Source of the DNA: Hygrophila difformis
Lineage: Eukaryota; Streptophyta; Magnoliopsida; Lamiales; Acanthaceae
Assembly: GCA_030278955.1 (NCBI GenBank)
Contig: JAOANR010000003.1
Coordinates: forward strand, 25,497,227-25,561,226
Reading direction: 5' to 3'
Length of the DNA: 64,000 bases
This document shows, piece by piece, positions 1 to 10,463 of this stretch. Below the pieces are notes generated by a model. That model was not told the DNA's origin. It ran no database searches and saw only the letters and a list, made by a program, of their open reading frames with translations. Positions within the stretch are counted from its first letter, which is position 1; each line of letters opens with the position of its first letter. Made by a program: the position numbers and the translations under genes.

Positions 1-1025
1 ACCAAAATTTTGGCCTTCTTTTGAAATCCAAACCCAAAAATATTTTCCCTTTAGGATTAACCAATTTGAGCCTTAAGCCTAATTTTTCTTTGAAGCCCTC
101 TATATTATTCCTAGCCTTCAAAAAGACCAAGAAATTCAAACCCAAGTGTGTAAGAATGAATTTTATCAAGGCATTAAATTTATGATCATCAAGTCATCAA
201 ATCGGTATTCAATAAACCGATTTAAAAAAAAAAAAAAAAAGAAGAGAGAAAAAATCCTATCAAAAAAAAAAAAAAAAGAACAGAAAAGGAGAAAATTGTT
301 GAGTTCCATTCAACACAAAAAAAATGTGTGTTGAATTTAATTCAACACAAAATAAATTGCAAGTGACAAAGCAAATTAGACACAGTCTAATGTCATGCAA
401 TAATAAAGAAAAGCAAAAGAGAAAGAAAAATATTGATGATCATAAATTTTTAAATAAGAATATGCCAAGTTAGGATAGAATTAATTCTTGCCACTTCTTA
501 GCCCAATAATTCCCTTCCATACCAAATGTTACAACCGTATGCCCCATTATAACCCTTGAATAAGACCTCATGATCTCGATTTGAAGAAATGAGCCGGTGG
601 CGAGTTGGTCCAATTGCAAGCTTATGGGATAATTTAATTAAATTTGATTATGAGTGCTCATTGATAAAACCCCTTTTTGAGAGTAAGTGAAATTTCCGTT
701 TCTACTATATGTGAGGCTCTGCTTCTAATTTATGTTCATGTCATGCTTTAATTCTAGAATTAAATCAATGAATTTTTCTAAACATGATGTTCATGAAGAA
801 TTATCAATAATGACAGATTTGTAGGCCTGATTAAGTGAGAAATATCATTTTATTAAACACTGCAATCAAGAGAATTTAATACTTGTAGTTTTTGATTGTC
901 TTATCCCAATCTAAAAAGAATGATATTTTTGAAGCCACGAAAATAGATTGAATATGTAGAGTCCGTGTTCTTAGGAACATTGACTCTGACTGCTCGGGGA
1001 CGATCAGTATTAAATGTGAGGATGT
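1..1025 (+). mobile_element. Element D: 3' noncoding tail upstream of its 3' LTR
   Basis: This stretch matches the tail that follows ORF2 in element B (63011-64000) and, reverse-complemented, the tails of A (31303-32934) and C (17609-19143). It contains A-rich tracts near 222-275, a GTTGAATTTAATTCAAC palindrome near 330-350, and no credible ORF. It is the 3' end of an Athila-like element whose coding part lies left of the window. The last 15 bases are the TGTGAGGATGT sequence that abuts the LTR in this family. Confidence 0.8.
957..1025 (+). promoter_or_regulatory. Stem-loop and junction motif at the D 3' LTR edge
   Basis: An interrupted hairpin pairs AGAGTCC..TGTTC with GGAACA..GACTCT around a TTA loop (about 957-987). 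It is followed by AAATGTGAGGATGT directly before the LTR start TGATAATGG. The same hairpin position, with compensating base changes, is present in A (31341-31370) and C (17647-17675). This is where the polypurine tract for plus-strand priming should lie, but the sequence is only weakly purine-rich. Confidence 0.6.
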
Positions 1026-1489
1026 TGATAATGGCCAAAATTGACCATTATTTTCAATCTATTTCCGTGTCTAAAACGGACATTTGATCGCATTCCGATC
1101 TTATTTAAATAAGAAAGCAGTTGAATTTGACAGATATATGCAAGTTTGTATAAATAATAAGCTGGTATTGAAAAATACAAAAATATTGTTATTTTCATTA
1201 AATTTATGTTAAAAAATCCAAAAACATGAGAAAAATATTAAAAATTCCACAATTGATAATTATGGTTTATAGTGTTTGTTTGGTGGAACACGGATCCATT
1301 AAACGGAACACAAACAAATATCAAGTGGAGCAAATATCCTTATTTATTATATTATTTTATATTTTGATGTACATATTTTTAATTTTTATGTTTGCTTTTA
1401 ATTCTGTTTTCTGCTATAATTTAGATAATAAATGGTCCACTAATCCCTTTGTTTCAATTAATTGCAGTTGAATTAAGTCAAGTTGGTCC

Positions 1490-2530
1490 AATTATTTGAG
1501 TCCAATCCAGTCAAGGCCCAAACCACAACCAAGAGCCCAACTCCAATCCCCATTGGCCCAAACCAATCCCAAGTCCAAGCCCACCAATCCAAACCCTAAA
1601 CCATCCCAAACCCTAACACCATCACCCTGCCGCCGGCGCCGCCACCGCCGGCCGGCGGCCGTCTCCGACCAGCGCCCAGATTTGCTTCCAGCCCTTCCGC
1701 CGCCTGCTCTCACCACCGTCGCCCTTTCCATCCCTCCGTCGCACCCCCACAACAACCCCCATCATCACCACCCCCATCTCCACCATTTCCGTCCTCTCCT
1801 CAGTCCGCTCAAGTCCACCACTGTCCGCCACCAATACCCCCTCCGGCGAACCACCATCCTACCATACACGCTTCCGGCAGCTCCAACAAAACCCGCCACC
1901 ACCAGTCCCGTCCACAGCCCAACCACCGCTCGTCTCTGCCTCTCCACTCAAATCCACCTCCACAGTCAAGCCAACCGCCGCTCACTCCTCCATTTCCGAC
2001 AGCCTGCCACAGCCACCACCAACCCTCACTGTTCCGGCCAGGCCCTCCACCGAAGCTCCGTCCAACAGATCCAATCGCCACCAGTCCTCGTCTCCACAGC
2101 CGCCTCTTCGCGCCTCCACCAACCCTTCTCCATCTCCGGCCCCGCTCGTTTCCGCCACCCAGCGCCGCCGCCACTCGCCTTCAAGATTCCTCCATCCTTC
2201 CCTCAACAACCAAGAAAGCAAGAAAATGAAAAATGGAAGGAAAGAAAATAGAAAACTGGATTGGAGAAGAAACAAAAAAGAAGAGAAATGGAAGAGAAAA
2301 AGAAGCGCAGAAGCAAGAAGGAAAGAAACAGAAAATAGAGAAGAAAGAAAACTGGATTAAGAAACTGGAAAGAAACGAAGATGAAAAATGAAGAAGAAGA
2401 GAAGGAAGGAGCTGTCGAAATTAGAGAAAGAAAGAATATGGAAGAAGAATAGATAGAAGAACGAAAATGGTGGGAGGAAAGAGAAGAAAGAGAGAGAAAA
2501 GAATGGAGAAAAGAGGAAGCACGTGAGAGA
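1490..2530 (+). repeat. Strand-asymmetric C-rich then purine-rich block in the D LTR
   Basis: On the + strand, about 1495-2210 is C-rich and poor in G, and about 2210-2530 is almost pure A/G. The C-rich part keeps a 251-codon frame open (1496-2251) rich in Pro, Ser, His and Thr. Opposite-strand frames are open too, so composition explains the ORF better than coding does. I read it as U3 sequence of the LTR. It has no counterpart in the LTRs of A, B or C. Confidence 0.55.
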
Positions 2531-2532
2531 GA

Positions 2533-2950
2533 GTTTGTCGCGGAAGCAGTGCACCGCCACAAAGTGCTCCGCGCCCAAAATAATGCTCCGCGCCCAAAAT
2601 TATTCCGAGACTGTGAGAGGAGAATCAAGGCACATAATTTTGTCGCGGAACATGGTTCCGCGACAAAATGGATCGCGCCCAGAGACAACCTTCCGCGACC
2701 AGGACACAGACAGAAAATTAAAGGCCCAGACAAGGTCACGTGACTTCCACCTCCATTCAAATTTAATTTAACCACATGCCTAAACACTTGGGGAGTCCAT
2801 GGAGCTGAAGTCCCACAAGCTTAGAATTTTCGTCTTCTTCCTCTGGACCTCGAGCACCCGCCCCCTCCTGGCGCCATCTTGGAGCTGAAAATTGTTTTGT
2901 CCCTATGCAATTTGTTCCGCGACAAAGCAGTTGTTTAGCGACCAGGTGGG
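2533..2950 (+). repeat. Upstream GTCGC/GCGAC palindromes of the D LTR
   Basis: The clearest copy (2639-2663) reads GTCGCGGAAC then GTTCCGCGAC around a short centre, followed by a single GCGAC half-site near 2695. Degenerate half-sites lie at 2535-2613 and 2901-2945. The group sits just upstream of the TATA box at 2983, the position held by the upstream AATTCGAATT array in A, B and C. Confidence 0.65.
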
Positions 2951-2982
2951 CCTTGAATGGGCCTAGGGCTAATTTTCCACCT

Positions 2983-2992
2983 CTATAAATAT
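2983..2992 (+). promoter_or_regulatory. TATA box of the D LTR
   Basis: TATAAATATA follows the upstream palindromes and precedes a TAGTTTAGTTTACTG stretch. The LTRs of A, B and C have a TATA box in the same relation to their arrays and to a similar TAGTTTAGTTTAGTT stretch. The transcription start would lie about 30 bp downstream. Confidence 0.6.
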
Positions 2993-3573
2993 AACCTCCC
3001 ACCCCCTTGAACAGTAACCTAGCTACACTTTAGTTTAGTTTACTGTTTTGGAGGCACCACTGTGCTCTCCAAATTAGTGTAGGTAGATAGTTTTATTTAT
3101 GCAATGTAGTAGATCTTAGCTTAGTTTAATTTATGCTTTGTAATAAATAAGTGTAGCTAGTGTTCATTTTTATTTTTCCAGTTTTATATTTTGTAGTTTG
3201 TGGGTTTCAAACACTTAATTAATGGGTGTATTTTGAACCATGCTTTGGTATTGTAGTTAGGTTTTATTGCTTTCCTTATTTTAATAAAATGCATAAACAC
3301 TTGATATTTACCCTTGATAGATTTAATGTAGGTTTTATTTTATTTTATTTATCTTTATTTTTAGTGTTAGCATAGTTAGTTTGTACTCTTGCTTCTTGTG
3401 CTAGTTTTAGCCTTTTCTTTTATTTTTATTTTACTGCTCTTGTTCTTTTTAGTATTAGGTAGTATTCTTACTTTTTATTTTCTCTCTCTAGTGCATTAGA
3501 TCTAAAAGGGCTAGTGTTAAAGTGTTTATGCATATTTATATAAAAATTGCATACTCCTATATTGTATTGCATC

Positions 3574-3632
3574 ACATTGTAACCCCACGGGTTGCAATGT
3601 AATTTTCCCGTTGTGATCCCACGGATCACAAC
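3574..3632 (+). other. Twin hairpins with CAC loops
   Basis: The first hairpin pairs ACATTGTAACCC with GGGTTGCAATGT (one T/G pair). The second pairs GTTGTGATCC with GGATCACAAC perfectly. Both have a three-base CAC loop, and they are nine bases apart. They lie between the TATA box and the downstream palindrome array, so they would be part of the LTR transcript leader. Confidence 0.5.
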
Positions 3633-3696
3633 GCACACCCATGTAATGCAATATTAGGCGTTATGCTGCCAAAATTTTTATAAATTTTTGAACCCT

Positions 3697-4250
3697 TTGT
3701 CGCCATACACCTTGTCGCGGAACCACGTTCCGCGACAAAACCCCTGTTTAGCGACAGAGGACCAAATTCTTGCATCTTGTCTGCATGGCTTTTGTCGCGG
3801 AGCATCCTTGTCGCGGAACCACGTTCCGCGACAAAATCTTATTCCGAGACAGAAAATTATGCCTTGCCATTAATTTTGAAACCCCTTGGTCGCGATGCAA
3901 CCCTTGTCGCGGAACCACGTTCCGCGACAAAATCCTTGATTAGCGACCAAGGACCCAAATACTTGTAATTTTATTCTGGGAGGACTCTGGCGCGGAACCT
4001 TTGTCGCGGAACCACATACCGCGACAAAATCCTTGTTCCGCGACCAGGAATTATGTCCTTACCAATTTTCAACCCTCTTTGTCGCTATGCCTCTTTGTCG
4101 CGGAACCATGTTCCGTGACAAAATTTTTGCTTAAGCGACAAAGCAAACCCTAATTTTCAAAAATCCCATTTCTCTTATTTCCCACCCCTTTGTCGCGAAA
4201 CCTTTGTCGCGGAGCCACGCTCCGCGACACAAACTCTATTCCGCGACAAA
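3697..4250 (+). repeat. Downstream array of six GTCGC palindromic cassettes
   Basis: Six cassettes start near 3697, 3791, 3887, 3988, 4078 and 4188, spaced 90-110 bp. Each has a single GTCGC, then the near-palindrome GTCGCGGAAC..GTTCCGCGAC, then a single GCGAC. The core palindrome is highly conserved while the sequence between cassettes is unrelated. Later copies carry paired changes (GGAGCC with GCTCCG in the sixth) that keep the symmetry. Confidence 0.8.
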
Positions 4251-6465
4251 GTGGCACCTTTTTGCCAAATTTTTATTCTTCATCTCACTCCATTAATTAA
4301 TTGAACCTTTATATTAATATTTTGAGGTTGAAATCCAATGATCTCAACCCATGATTAATTTGATATAAAGAACTTTGTTCAATTTCCCATTAAAAGATTC
4401 TTCAACAAATAATTAAACTCTAATGATCTAATTATATAATCCGGACTGTAATTAATTAATTAATTATGGAATGAGTGATTATTTAGACATAAAGAGTAAT
4501 TATGGATTAATTTCCCTACCTTGCATGAGAAACCAATGTCTCTCATGCAAGATGACCCAAAAATATTTTTCTTTTATTTCTTTTGTCTTTCCGTGTTGTG
4601 TGAAACAGCTAATAAGGAATATATCAGATTAATGTTGGCGGGTATTCCCACACGGATAACTAGCTCGTGGTCTGTATATTAATTATCAGATGTTATTTTG
4701 CATGGTCTGGATAGTGGCCGGTGGAAGCCTTGGCGGTTCATCCATCCGGGATTACAATAGCTGCTCAGCTGACTCCTATCCGGATACAGTTTTATTCTCT
4801 TTATCTTAATTTCAAAACCTGAATTCAAGTTGTAGTATTATTAAATGATGTCGACCAACATTATTTAAGAACTATTACAACAAGAAAATATGTGGGTTTT
4901 TCTTCCATTCACAGACAAAAGGGAGCTGAATGACGGCGGTCACCGTCACTTGGAATTCCTTTCTGTCTAAAAATCTTTCCATCTGGAATAATTGGGAACT
5001 GGATAGCAGATGTTTGCAGTCCAGATCACCCTAGTTATTTCTGGCATTCTCTTTAGCCAAAATTCTTCTCATCCCCGGCTATTTCATCTCTGTGTGTCAA
5101 CTTCTGTCTAAACCCACCTTATATTTTGGGTTATTTAATTTTACACTTCTCTATAACTTTATGCATGATATTATTATGTAGATATTGTGGTCAATATTAT
5201 TTTGGGATCCTTCCCTTGGACACAGGAGTCTTGATTTTAATCAGATGTCTCATAATAAATTTCCAACAAAAATTCATTTGTAAATCCGGATCTGAGTAAG
5301 GGATAAATTCGACAGTTATGGCTAATTCATATCCGACTGGGGGTTGATTTTGGGAAATTAGAAGCAGAGTCAGCGATTAGGTCTCACCTAGACTGAAAGG
5401 GTCTGTGTTCTTATTGAGAGTCTAGTACCTGATAGGGAATGGTTTTCAGATTTATTATTTTCCAAAATTGCTGTTTGTTGGAAATCTTGTATTAAATATT
5501 ACACTGGGTCAGACTCCACTTGGATTCCGATAAGGTGTGACAGATAATACTAGAGGAACAACATTCGGGCCTTGGTTATTTTCTAAGGTAGGGTTGAGTA
5601 TTCTTTCAACTGCTATCTTCTTCTGCCAAAGCCTATTTTTGAGTCCTGAGTGAGTGCATCCGGAATGAACTAATTTATTAGTTCGTTTCATTAGTTTGTA
5701 TCTCATAACCACCCGACGGGAAGTGAACACTGCGAGTGGTTCACCGAGAATAGGGAATTCTTGATCCACACCCGGTCATCCTGACTGGGGGCTTTCTTTC
5801 ACTACCAGGGTCAGACTTTCAAAAACCTCCGAGTGATAGGATTTTAAATGCTTTCTTTACCGCTTTCTTTTAAATGCTTTCATTAGAGGTCACTCGGTTG
5901 TATTGAGAGTTGTGTAACTGCTACTAGGACTGATAGTTAAGGGATAGTTCAGGGCTTAATTAGAATCTTTGGGCGTGACATGGGGGAACGATAGCAGTAC
6001 TTGACACTTCAATAAATGATTTGTCAGGTGTTGCTTGTCCACCACAGATGAATGACACGCTCTGACGGGGGCAGTTATATATCTGTGGTATCTTAGATTT
6101 TGTTGTCTTAAGGCATGTAAACTCTTACTGTAAGTACCTGTCTGTTAAAGGGAACATGGTATAGAGAGCATGAGAGTTAGCTAACTGAATGGATTATCCC
6201 AAACTGAGATCTGTGTATTAAAATGGAAGTTTAATTGTGTTTCATCTGAATCTTGTCCAATCTTTATTATTTTCTTCCTGTCCCTTCTGTCTCAATTTAA
6301 ATCTGCTTTCTTAGATAATTTTAACCGCTTTCTTAGAATAATTTTATTGCTTTCTTAGATTACGTTTAATTCGCTTTCTAGAACAAATTTATCTGCTTTA
6401 TTTTAATTGCTTTCATAGCTTAGTTTAAATTATGTCAAGTAGTTGGTAATTCAAACACAAACTTG

Positions 6466-6614
6466 AATCGAGTAACCGAGTGGAAAATCTTAGTAAACGG
6501 CGTGGGCCCTGCTTCCATCGCACATCCTCCAGTGAACGATCCGGTACTTACTATAAATACTGCAATTTTTGACTCCGTGCGCTTTCGGGGGCACAGTTTC
6601 TCAACACGAGTAAA
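6466..6614 (+). promoter_or_regulatory. Conserved block near the D LTR 3' end, with second TATA
   Basis: This block is almost unchanged among D, B (25106-25254), C (about 13224-13372, reversed) and the left LTR of A (about 26909-27056, reversed), although the rest of D is diverged. It contains ACTATAAATAC (6550-6560) followed by a short hairpin GTGCGC..GGGCAC. A core promoter or packaging/leader signal is possible. The sequence alone does not say which. Confidence 0.55.
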
Positions 6615-6977
6615 TAAAAACATGATTTTTCGGAAAATACTCATGTAGTGGGAATCTGCCGAAAGTTTCATGGTAGGTAATCTTATGACATGAAATCATG
6701 AGAAGTATCATGGCACATATGCCGGGGACCCTCAGTGTGACAGGCTGAAGGTCAATCTATCCCGGTTGTACCATGAGACTTGTCAAAAGTTTCATGACAT
6801 GAGAGGACTGCAACGCCATTTGAAACTAAAGCACCCCACCTGAGTAATAAAAAGTGACACTCTTAATATATCCCTAAACCCATTCCATAAATCATAATTC
6901 TTTTCATTTTAATAAATTCAAACCTGATTTATTTTATAGAAAAATACTCGTGTTAATGAAATTTGTCAAAAGTTTCA

Positions 6978-7304
6978 ACGACCTAGTGGGGAGTTACGCA
7001 GCCTGACTTGAAAGGTTGGCATGAAGGGTTGAAGACCTTCTATAAATACAGAAGGCAATCCGACATCGCGGACACATCTCAAAACCTTCCCAAAGAAGCC
7101 GCATTACATTTTTCCTTTAGTTTTCTGCTTTATTTTCCTGTTTTCTGTATTTTTCATTCATTTATCGATTTCTGCCTTAAATTCTTTACCGCTTGTGTTA
7201 ATTTCAGCATTGTAATTCAATTCTAGTTCAATTCTATAATCCATCAAGTTTATCAAGTTCAATTCCTATGATTTCTTCCTTCTTCAATATTTTACGGTGA
7301 AACA
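6978..7304 (+). mobile_element. Element E: 5' LTR, right part
   Basis: It is nearly identical to 10626-10952 and ends ACGGTGAAACA like the 3' copy. A TATA box (TATAAATAC, 7041-7049) matches the one in the 3' copy. The left part was displaced by D and should lie at the far end of D, outside the window. Confidence 0.8.
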
Positions 7305-7306
7305 AA

Positions 7307-7326
7307 TTGGCATGCCCAGTGGGACT
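7307..7326 (+). other. Candidate primer-binding site of element E
   Basis: TTGGCATGCCCAGTGGGACT begins two bases after the 5' LTR end, where a primer-binding site is expected. It does not match the tRNA-Asp site of the Athila-like elements. I cannot name the matching tRNA from the sequence. Confidence 0.45.
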
Positions 7327-7360
7327 CGAAGTTAAAGCCATATCCGCTTCAAAGAAGTAT

Positions 7361-8989
7361 ATGCGTCTGAGATCTGGACGTTTGATGAGTGATTTAACGC
7401 AGAAATTCGAAGAGATGTCTTTACAAGACAAAACACCAGGGAGGACGTCGTCTGATGATGTGATTGAGACGACGAGTACTGCCCAGCCACACCAGGAGAT
7501 TATGCAGACCCCCACATTGACAGAACAAATGCGGCTTTCGATGGCAGAATCGATGGCCGAATTCATGCCTGTACTTACGAGGCATTTGATGGATGTTTTG
7601 CGGCCTGCCATGGCCGATCAAATTGATAGAGGCTTCAGTGCATTGAGGTCTCAGCAAGAAGTAACTGCTTCTACAACTGCTCCTGCAAACGGCGCTAACA
7701 TGGTGTCGTCAAGCATCACATGTCCAGTGCCGTCAGGCGGCCAACAACGAACATGGGGGGCGTCACCTAGCCACCCGCCAATTCCTGATGCAGGAGGCTT
7801 GGCTAGTCCGTTTGTAAACCCATACCAGGCCGCCTATGCCCACACCCCAATGGCACCTATGGTGCCGAATCTTGGATATGCAGTCCCTCCAGCGCCGATT
7901 TATACGGCACCAGGGTGTTTAATGGCCACCAGTGTGTCTCCAGGCTGTACAATGGCCTCGGGTGCCACTGGTATGCCACCACGACAAGCGGCACCTAATG
8001 TGCCGAATGTTCCAGTTGTACCCTACATGGCGACACAGCCTTGGGGGCAGGCGTCACAATCCTGGGGGCAGGCGCCACAGCCAGGGGGCAGGCGTCACAA
8101 CTTTGGGGGCAGACGCCACCGCAAGGGGGGCAGACGCCACAACCTTGGGGGCAGACACCACAGAATGTAACACAAGCCGCCATGTCTCTTGCTACACCCC
8201 CAGTGGTGATGCCGCCTGCGCAGGTGCCAGCAGTGTCACCCGAGTTGCTTGCGGACATGATGCAGCAACACTTCGGGATTCAACTGAGGCCGATGGAGCG
8301 GCCTACATACCGAAAGCCATACCCTGATTGGGTAGATAGTTGCAGCCATACCCACGAGGCTTCAAGATGCCTGAATTCTCCACATTCTCAGGGGATGAAG
8401 GAAAATCTACCGTGGAGCACGTGGGCAGGTTCACTGCACAGTGTGGGGAAGCAGCAACGAATGACTGGCTGAAGCTGAGGCTCTTTAGCTCATCCCTCAC
8501 TGGTCCTGCATTCGCGTGGTATGCATCTTTGAGGCCTAACTCTGTCCAGAATTTGGTTGATTTGGAGCGAGCCTTTCATGACAGATTCTATACACCCCTG
8601 TCTCAGGTGAGCCTCGCAGACTTGACTAATGCAAGACAGTATGCCGATGAGACGGCAAGTATCTTCATTAACAGGTTACAGCGGCTTAAAAGCCGATGTA
8701 CTATGGCAATTCCTGATAAGGAAATAGCCAACATAGCAGTATCTAATATGTTGCCTAGACTAAAGTACATTTAATTGTGCATGATGCAAGTTATCTTGCT
8801 CAACTGGCCGAGAGAGCGGCCCGCTTGGAAAAATTCCTGGAGGAACAGGAAGAGAAGCGTCAGCCTACATGCAAGACTCATTTCAAGGAAGTGAGACCCA
8901 GTAGAGATGAAGATGGACCAAAGATGGTGGCAAATTCCCAGGATAGTGGTCCTAGAAGGCCATTGACGGCGGCCTTCGAGGCCGGGTAA
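7361..8989 (+). pseudogene. Element E gag, broken by frameshifts
   Basis: The first ATG is at 7361 (MRLRSGRLM). The N-terminal part is Pro/Gln-rich and carries a run of about 21-bp repeats (8041-8160) encoding WGQxPQ-like units. The conserved Retrotrans_gag domain is at 8340-8774: FKMPEFSTFSGDEGKSTVEH, then LKLRLFSSSLTGPAFAWY and FINRLQRLKSRC. A trailing fragment at 8777-8989 has YLAQLAERAARLEKFLEEQE. The reading frame shifts within the 21-bp repeats, again near 8335, and again at 8774. No zinc knuckle is visible. The product would have been the capsid protein. It is now a pseudogene. Confidence 0.75.
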
Positions 8990-9099
8990 AATAATAATAA
9001 TAAATTAAAAATTAAAAAATAAAATAATAGTATTAATGTAAAAAAAAAATTAAAATACACAAATTATAGCCATGGAAACAATAGGGCAACAAAACCAAA

Positions 9100-10290
9100 A
9101 TGACGAAGGTCTCTTAATGGCGGTTGAAGACGTCTTTAATGGCGGCCAAAGCAAGCAAAGTGGCGGCCCAGGCAAAGGCGTAGATGGCGGCCTGACAGAG
9201 AAAAGTGGCGGCCGAGACTTTCAACACGGCGGCTTATGTGAGAAAGTTTCTTGGTGGCGCTGAAGACAAGCAGAGTGGCGGCCCGGGCGTTGCAGATGGC
9301 GGCTGAAGCTAGTTGAATGGCGGCCTAGGCGATGTTGGTGGAGGTCGAGTAGGCTTCAATGGCAGCTGCTTCTTTACTCGTTGTTGGCAGCCGAAGGGTC
9401 CTCGGTGGCGGCCGAGAGGCTATGGATGGCGGCCAAGAGGCTACGAATGGCGGCCGGGCAGTCCCTTGTGGCGGCTGGAAGGTTCCTGGCAGCGTTCGAG
9501 TAGGCTTCGATGGCGGCTGCTTCTTTACACGTTGTTGGCGGCCGAAGGGTCCTCTGTTGCGGTCGAGAGGTTATGGATGGCGGCCAAGAGGCTACGAATG
9601 GCGGCCGGGCAGTCCCTTGTGGCGGCTGGAAGGTTCCTGGCGGCGGTCGAGTAGGCTTCGATGGCGGCTGCTTCTTTACTCGTTGTTGGCGGCCGAAGGG
9701 TCCTCGGTGGCGGCCGAAAGGCTATGGATGGCGGCCAAGAGACTACAAATGGCGGCCGGGCAGTCCCTTGTGGCGGCTGGAAGGTTCCTGGTGGCGGTCG
9801 AGTAGGCTTCGATGGCAGCTGCTTCTTTACACGTTGTTGGCGGCCGAAGGGTCCTCGGTGGCGGTCGAGAGGCTATGGATGGCGGCCAAGAGGCTACGAA
9901 TGGTGGCCGGGACCCTGAAGATGGCGGCCAGGAGGGTGAGAATGGCGGCCGAGGCCTCTCAAGTGGCGGCTGGGACTTCTGGTGGCAGCCAAGTGTTGCA
10001 AGATGGCGGATGGGAGATCTTCGAAGGCGACTGAAAGCAAGGCGGTTAAAGGACCAACCTCGGCGGCTGGTGGCGCAAAGGTGGCGGCTAGAGCCTCCCT
10101 GATAGCGGCAGAGAGCATGTAGGTGGCGGCTGAGATGATGCCACGACATCCTGGCTCCATGGACGAGCGCACGACGTCCAGAAACAATACGCGGTGGTTA
10201 AGCAGTCCCCGGTGGCGGCTGGAAGCTCTCGAACGGCGTCTAAGAGCTCTCCGGTGGCAGCTGGACGTTCATGAACGATAGTTGGCGACA
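9100..10290 (+). repeat. GGCGGC-rich body of element E
   Basis: About 1.2 kb is packed with GGCGGC and GGCGGT/GGCGGCC words spaced irregularly. It lies between the dead gag and the polypurine tract, where an autonomous relative would carry pol. Long open frames here follow from the low stop-codon content of the repeat, and none resembles a known protein. Confidence 0.65.
9359..9910 (+). repeat. 151-bp tandem repeat, about 3.7 units
   Basis: Units start at 9359, 9510, 9661 and 9812, exactly 151 bp apart, each beginning ATGGC(A/G)GCTGCTTCTTTAC. The fourth unit degenerates after about 9900. Because 151 is one more than a multiple of three, successive units rotate the reading frame. The + strand frames stay open across several units, which produces overlapping ORFs of the same residues. 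I do not treat these as genes. Confidence 0.85.
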
Positions 10291-10449
10291 CCCCGCGATG
10301 TCTGACGATGCAAATTGATGGTGGAAAAAAAAAATGAAAATGATCAAGTTGTTGTCCTCTAGCGAACTTGATGCCTTCTTAGATCTAAATGGGTCAAACC
10401 TATGTCGAACGCGCAAATTCGTCTTAGAAAGCCTAATCAGACAAATTGC

Positions 10450-10463
10450 GCGAGGGGGGCATC
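10450..10463 (+). other. Polypurine tract of element E
   Basis: GCGAGGGGGGCATC directly precedes the LTR start TGTTGACC. A G-rich run here is the expected plus-strand primer site. Confidence 0.6.

Larger units (their letters stand above)
1026..6977 (+). mobile_element. Element D: 3' LTR (about 5.95 kb)
   Basis: It starts TGATAATGGCC and ends GTCAAAAGTTTCA, the same termini as the LTRs of A and B. The first 240 bp and everything from about 4590 to 6977 align by eye with the LTR of B. The middle differs: it has a C-rich then purine-rich block, and GTCGC-type palindromes replace the AATTCGAATT cassettes of A, B and C. It ends directly against the E LTR fragment at 6978, so ACGAC (6978-6982) should be the target duplication. 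It is the longest LTR in the window. Confidence 0.82.

Noticed and set aside
1496..2251. 251-codon Pro/Ser/His-rich ORF
   Set aside because: It lies inside the D LTR in a C-rich, stop-poor stretch. Opposite-strand frames are open as well and no domain is recognisable. Composition explains it.
3697..4250. CRISPR-like regular array
   Set aside because: The units are palindromic cassettes within a plant LTR. Spacers are not uniform in length, no cas genes exist, and the organism is eukaryotic.
9359..10149. Overlapping Gly/Arg/Trp-rich ORFs in the GGCGGC region
   Set aside because: They are frame-rotated copies of one 151-bp repeat, and antisense shadows of it. There is no independent sign of coding.
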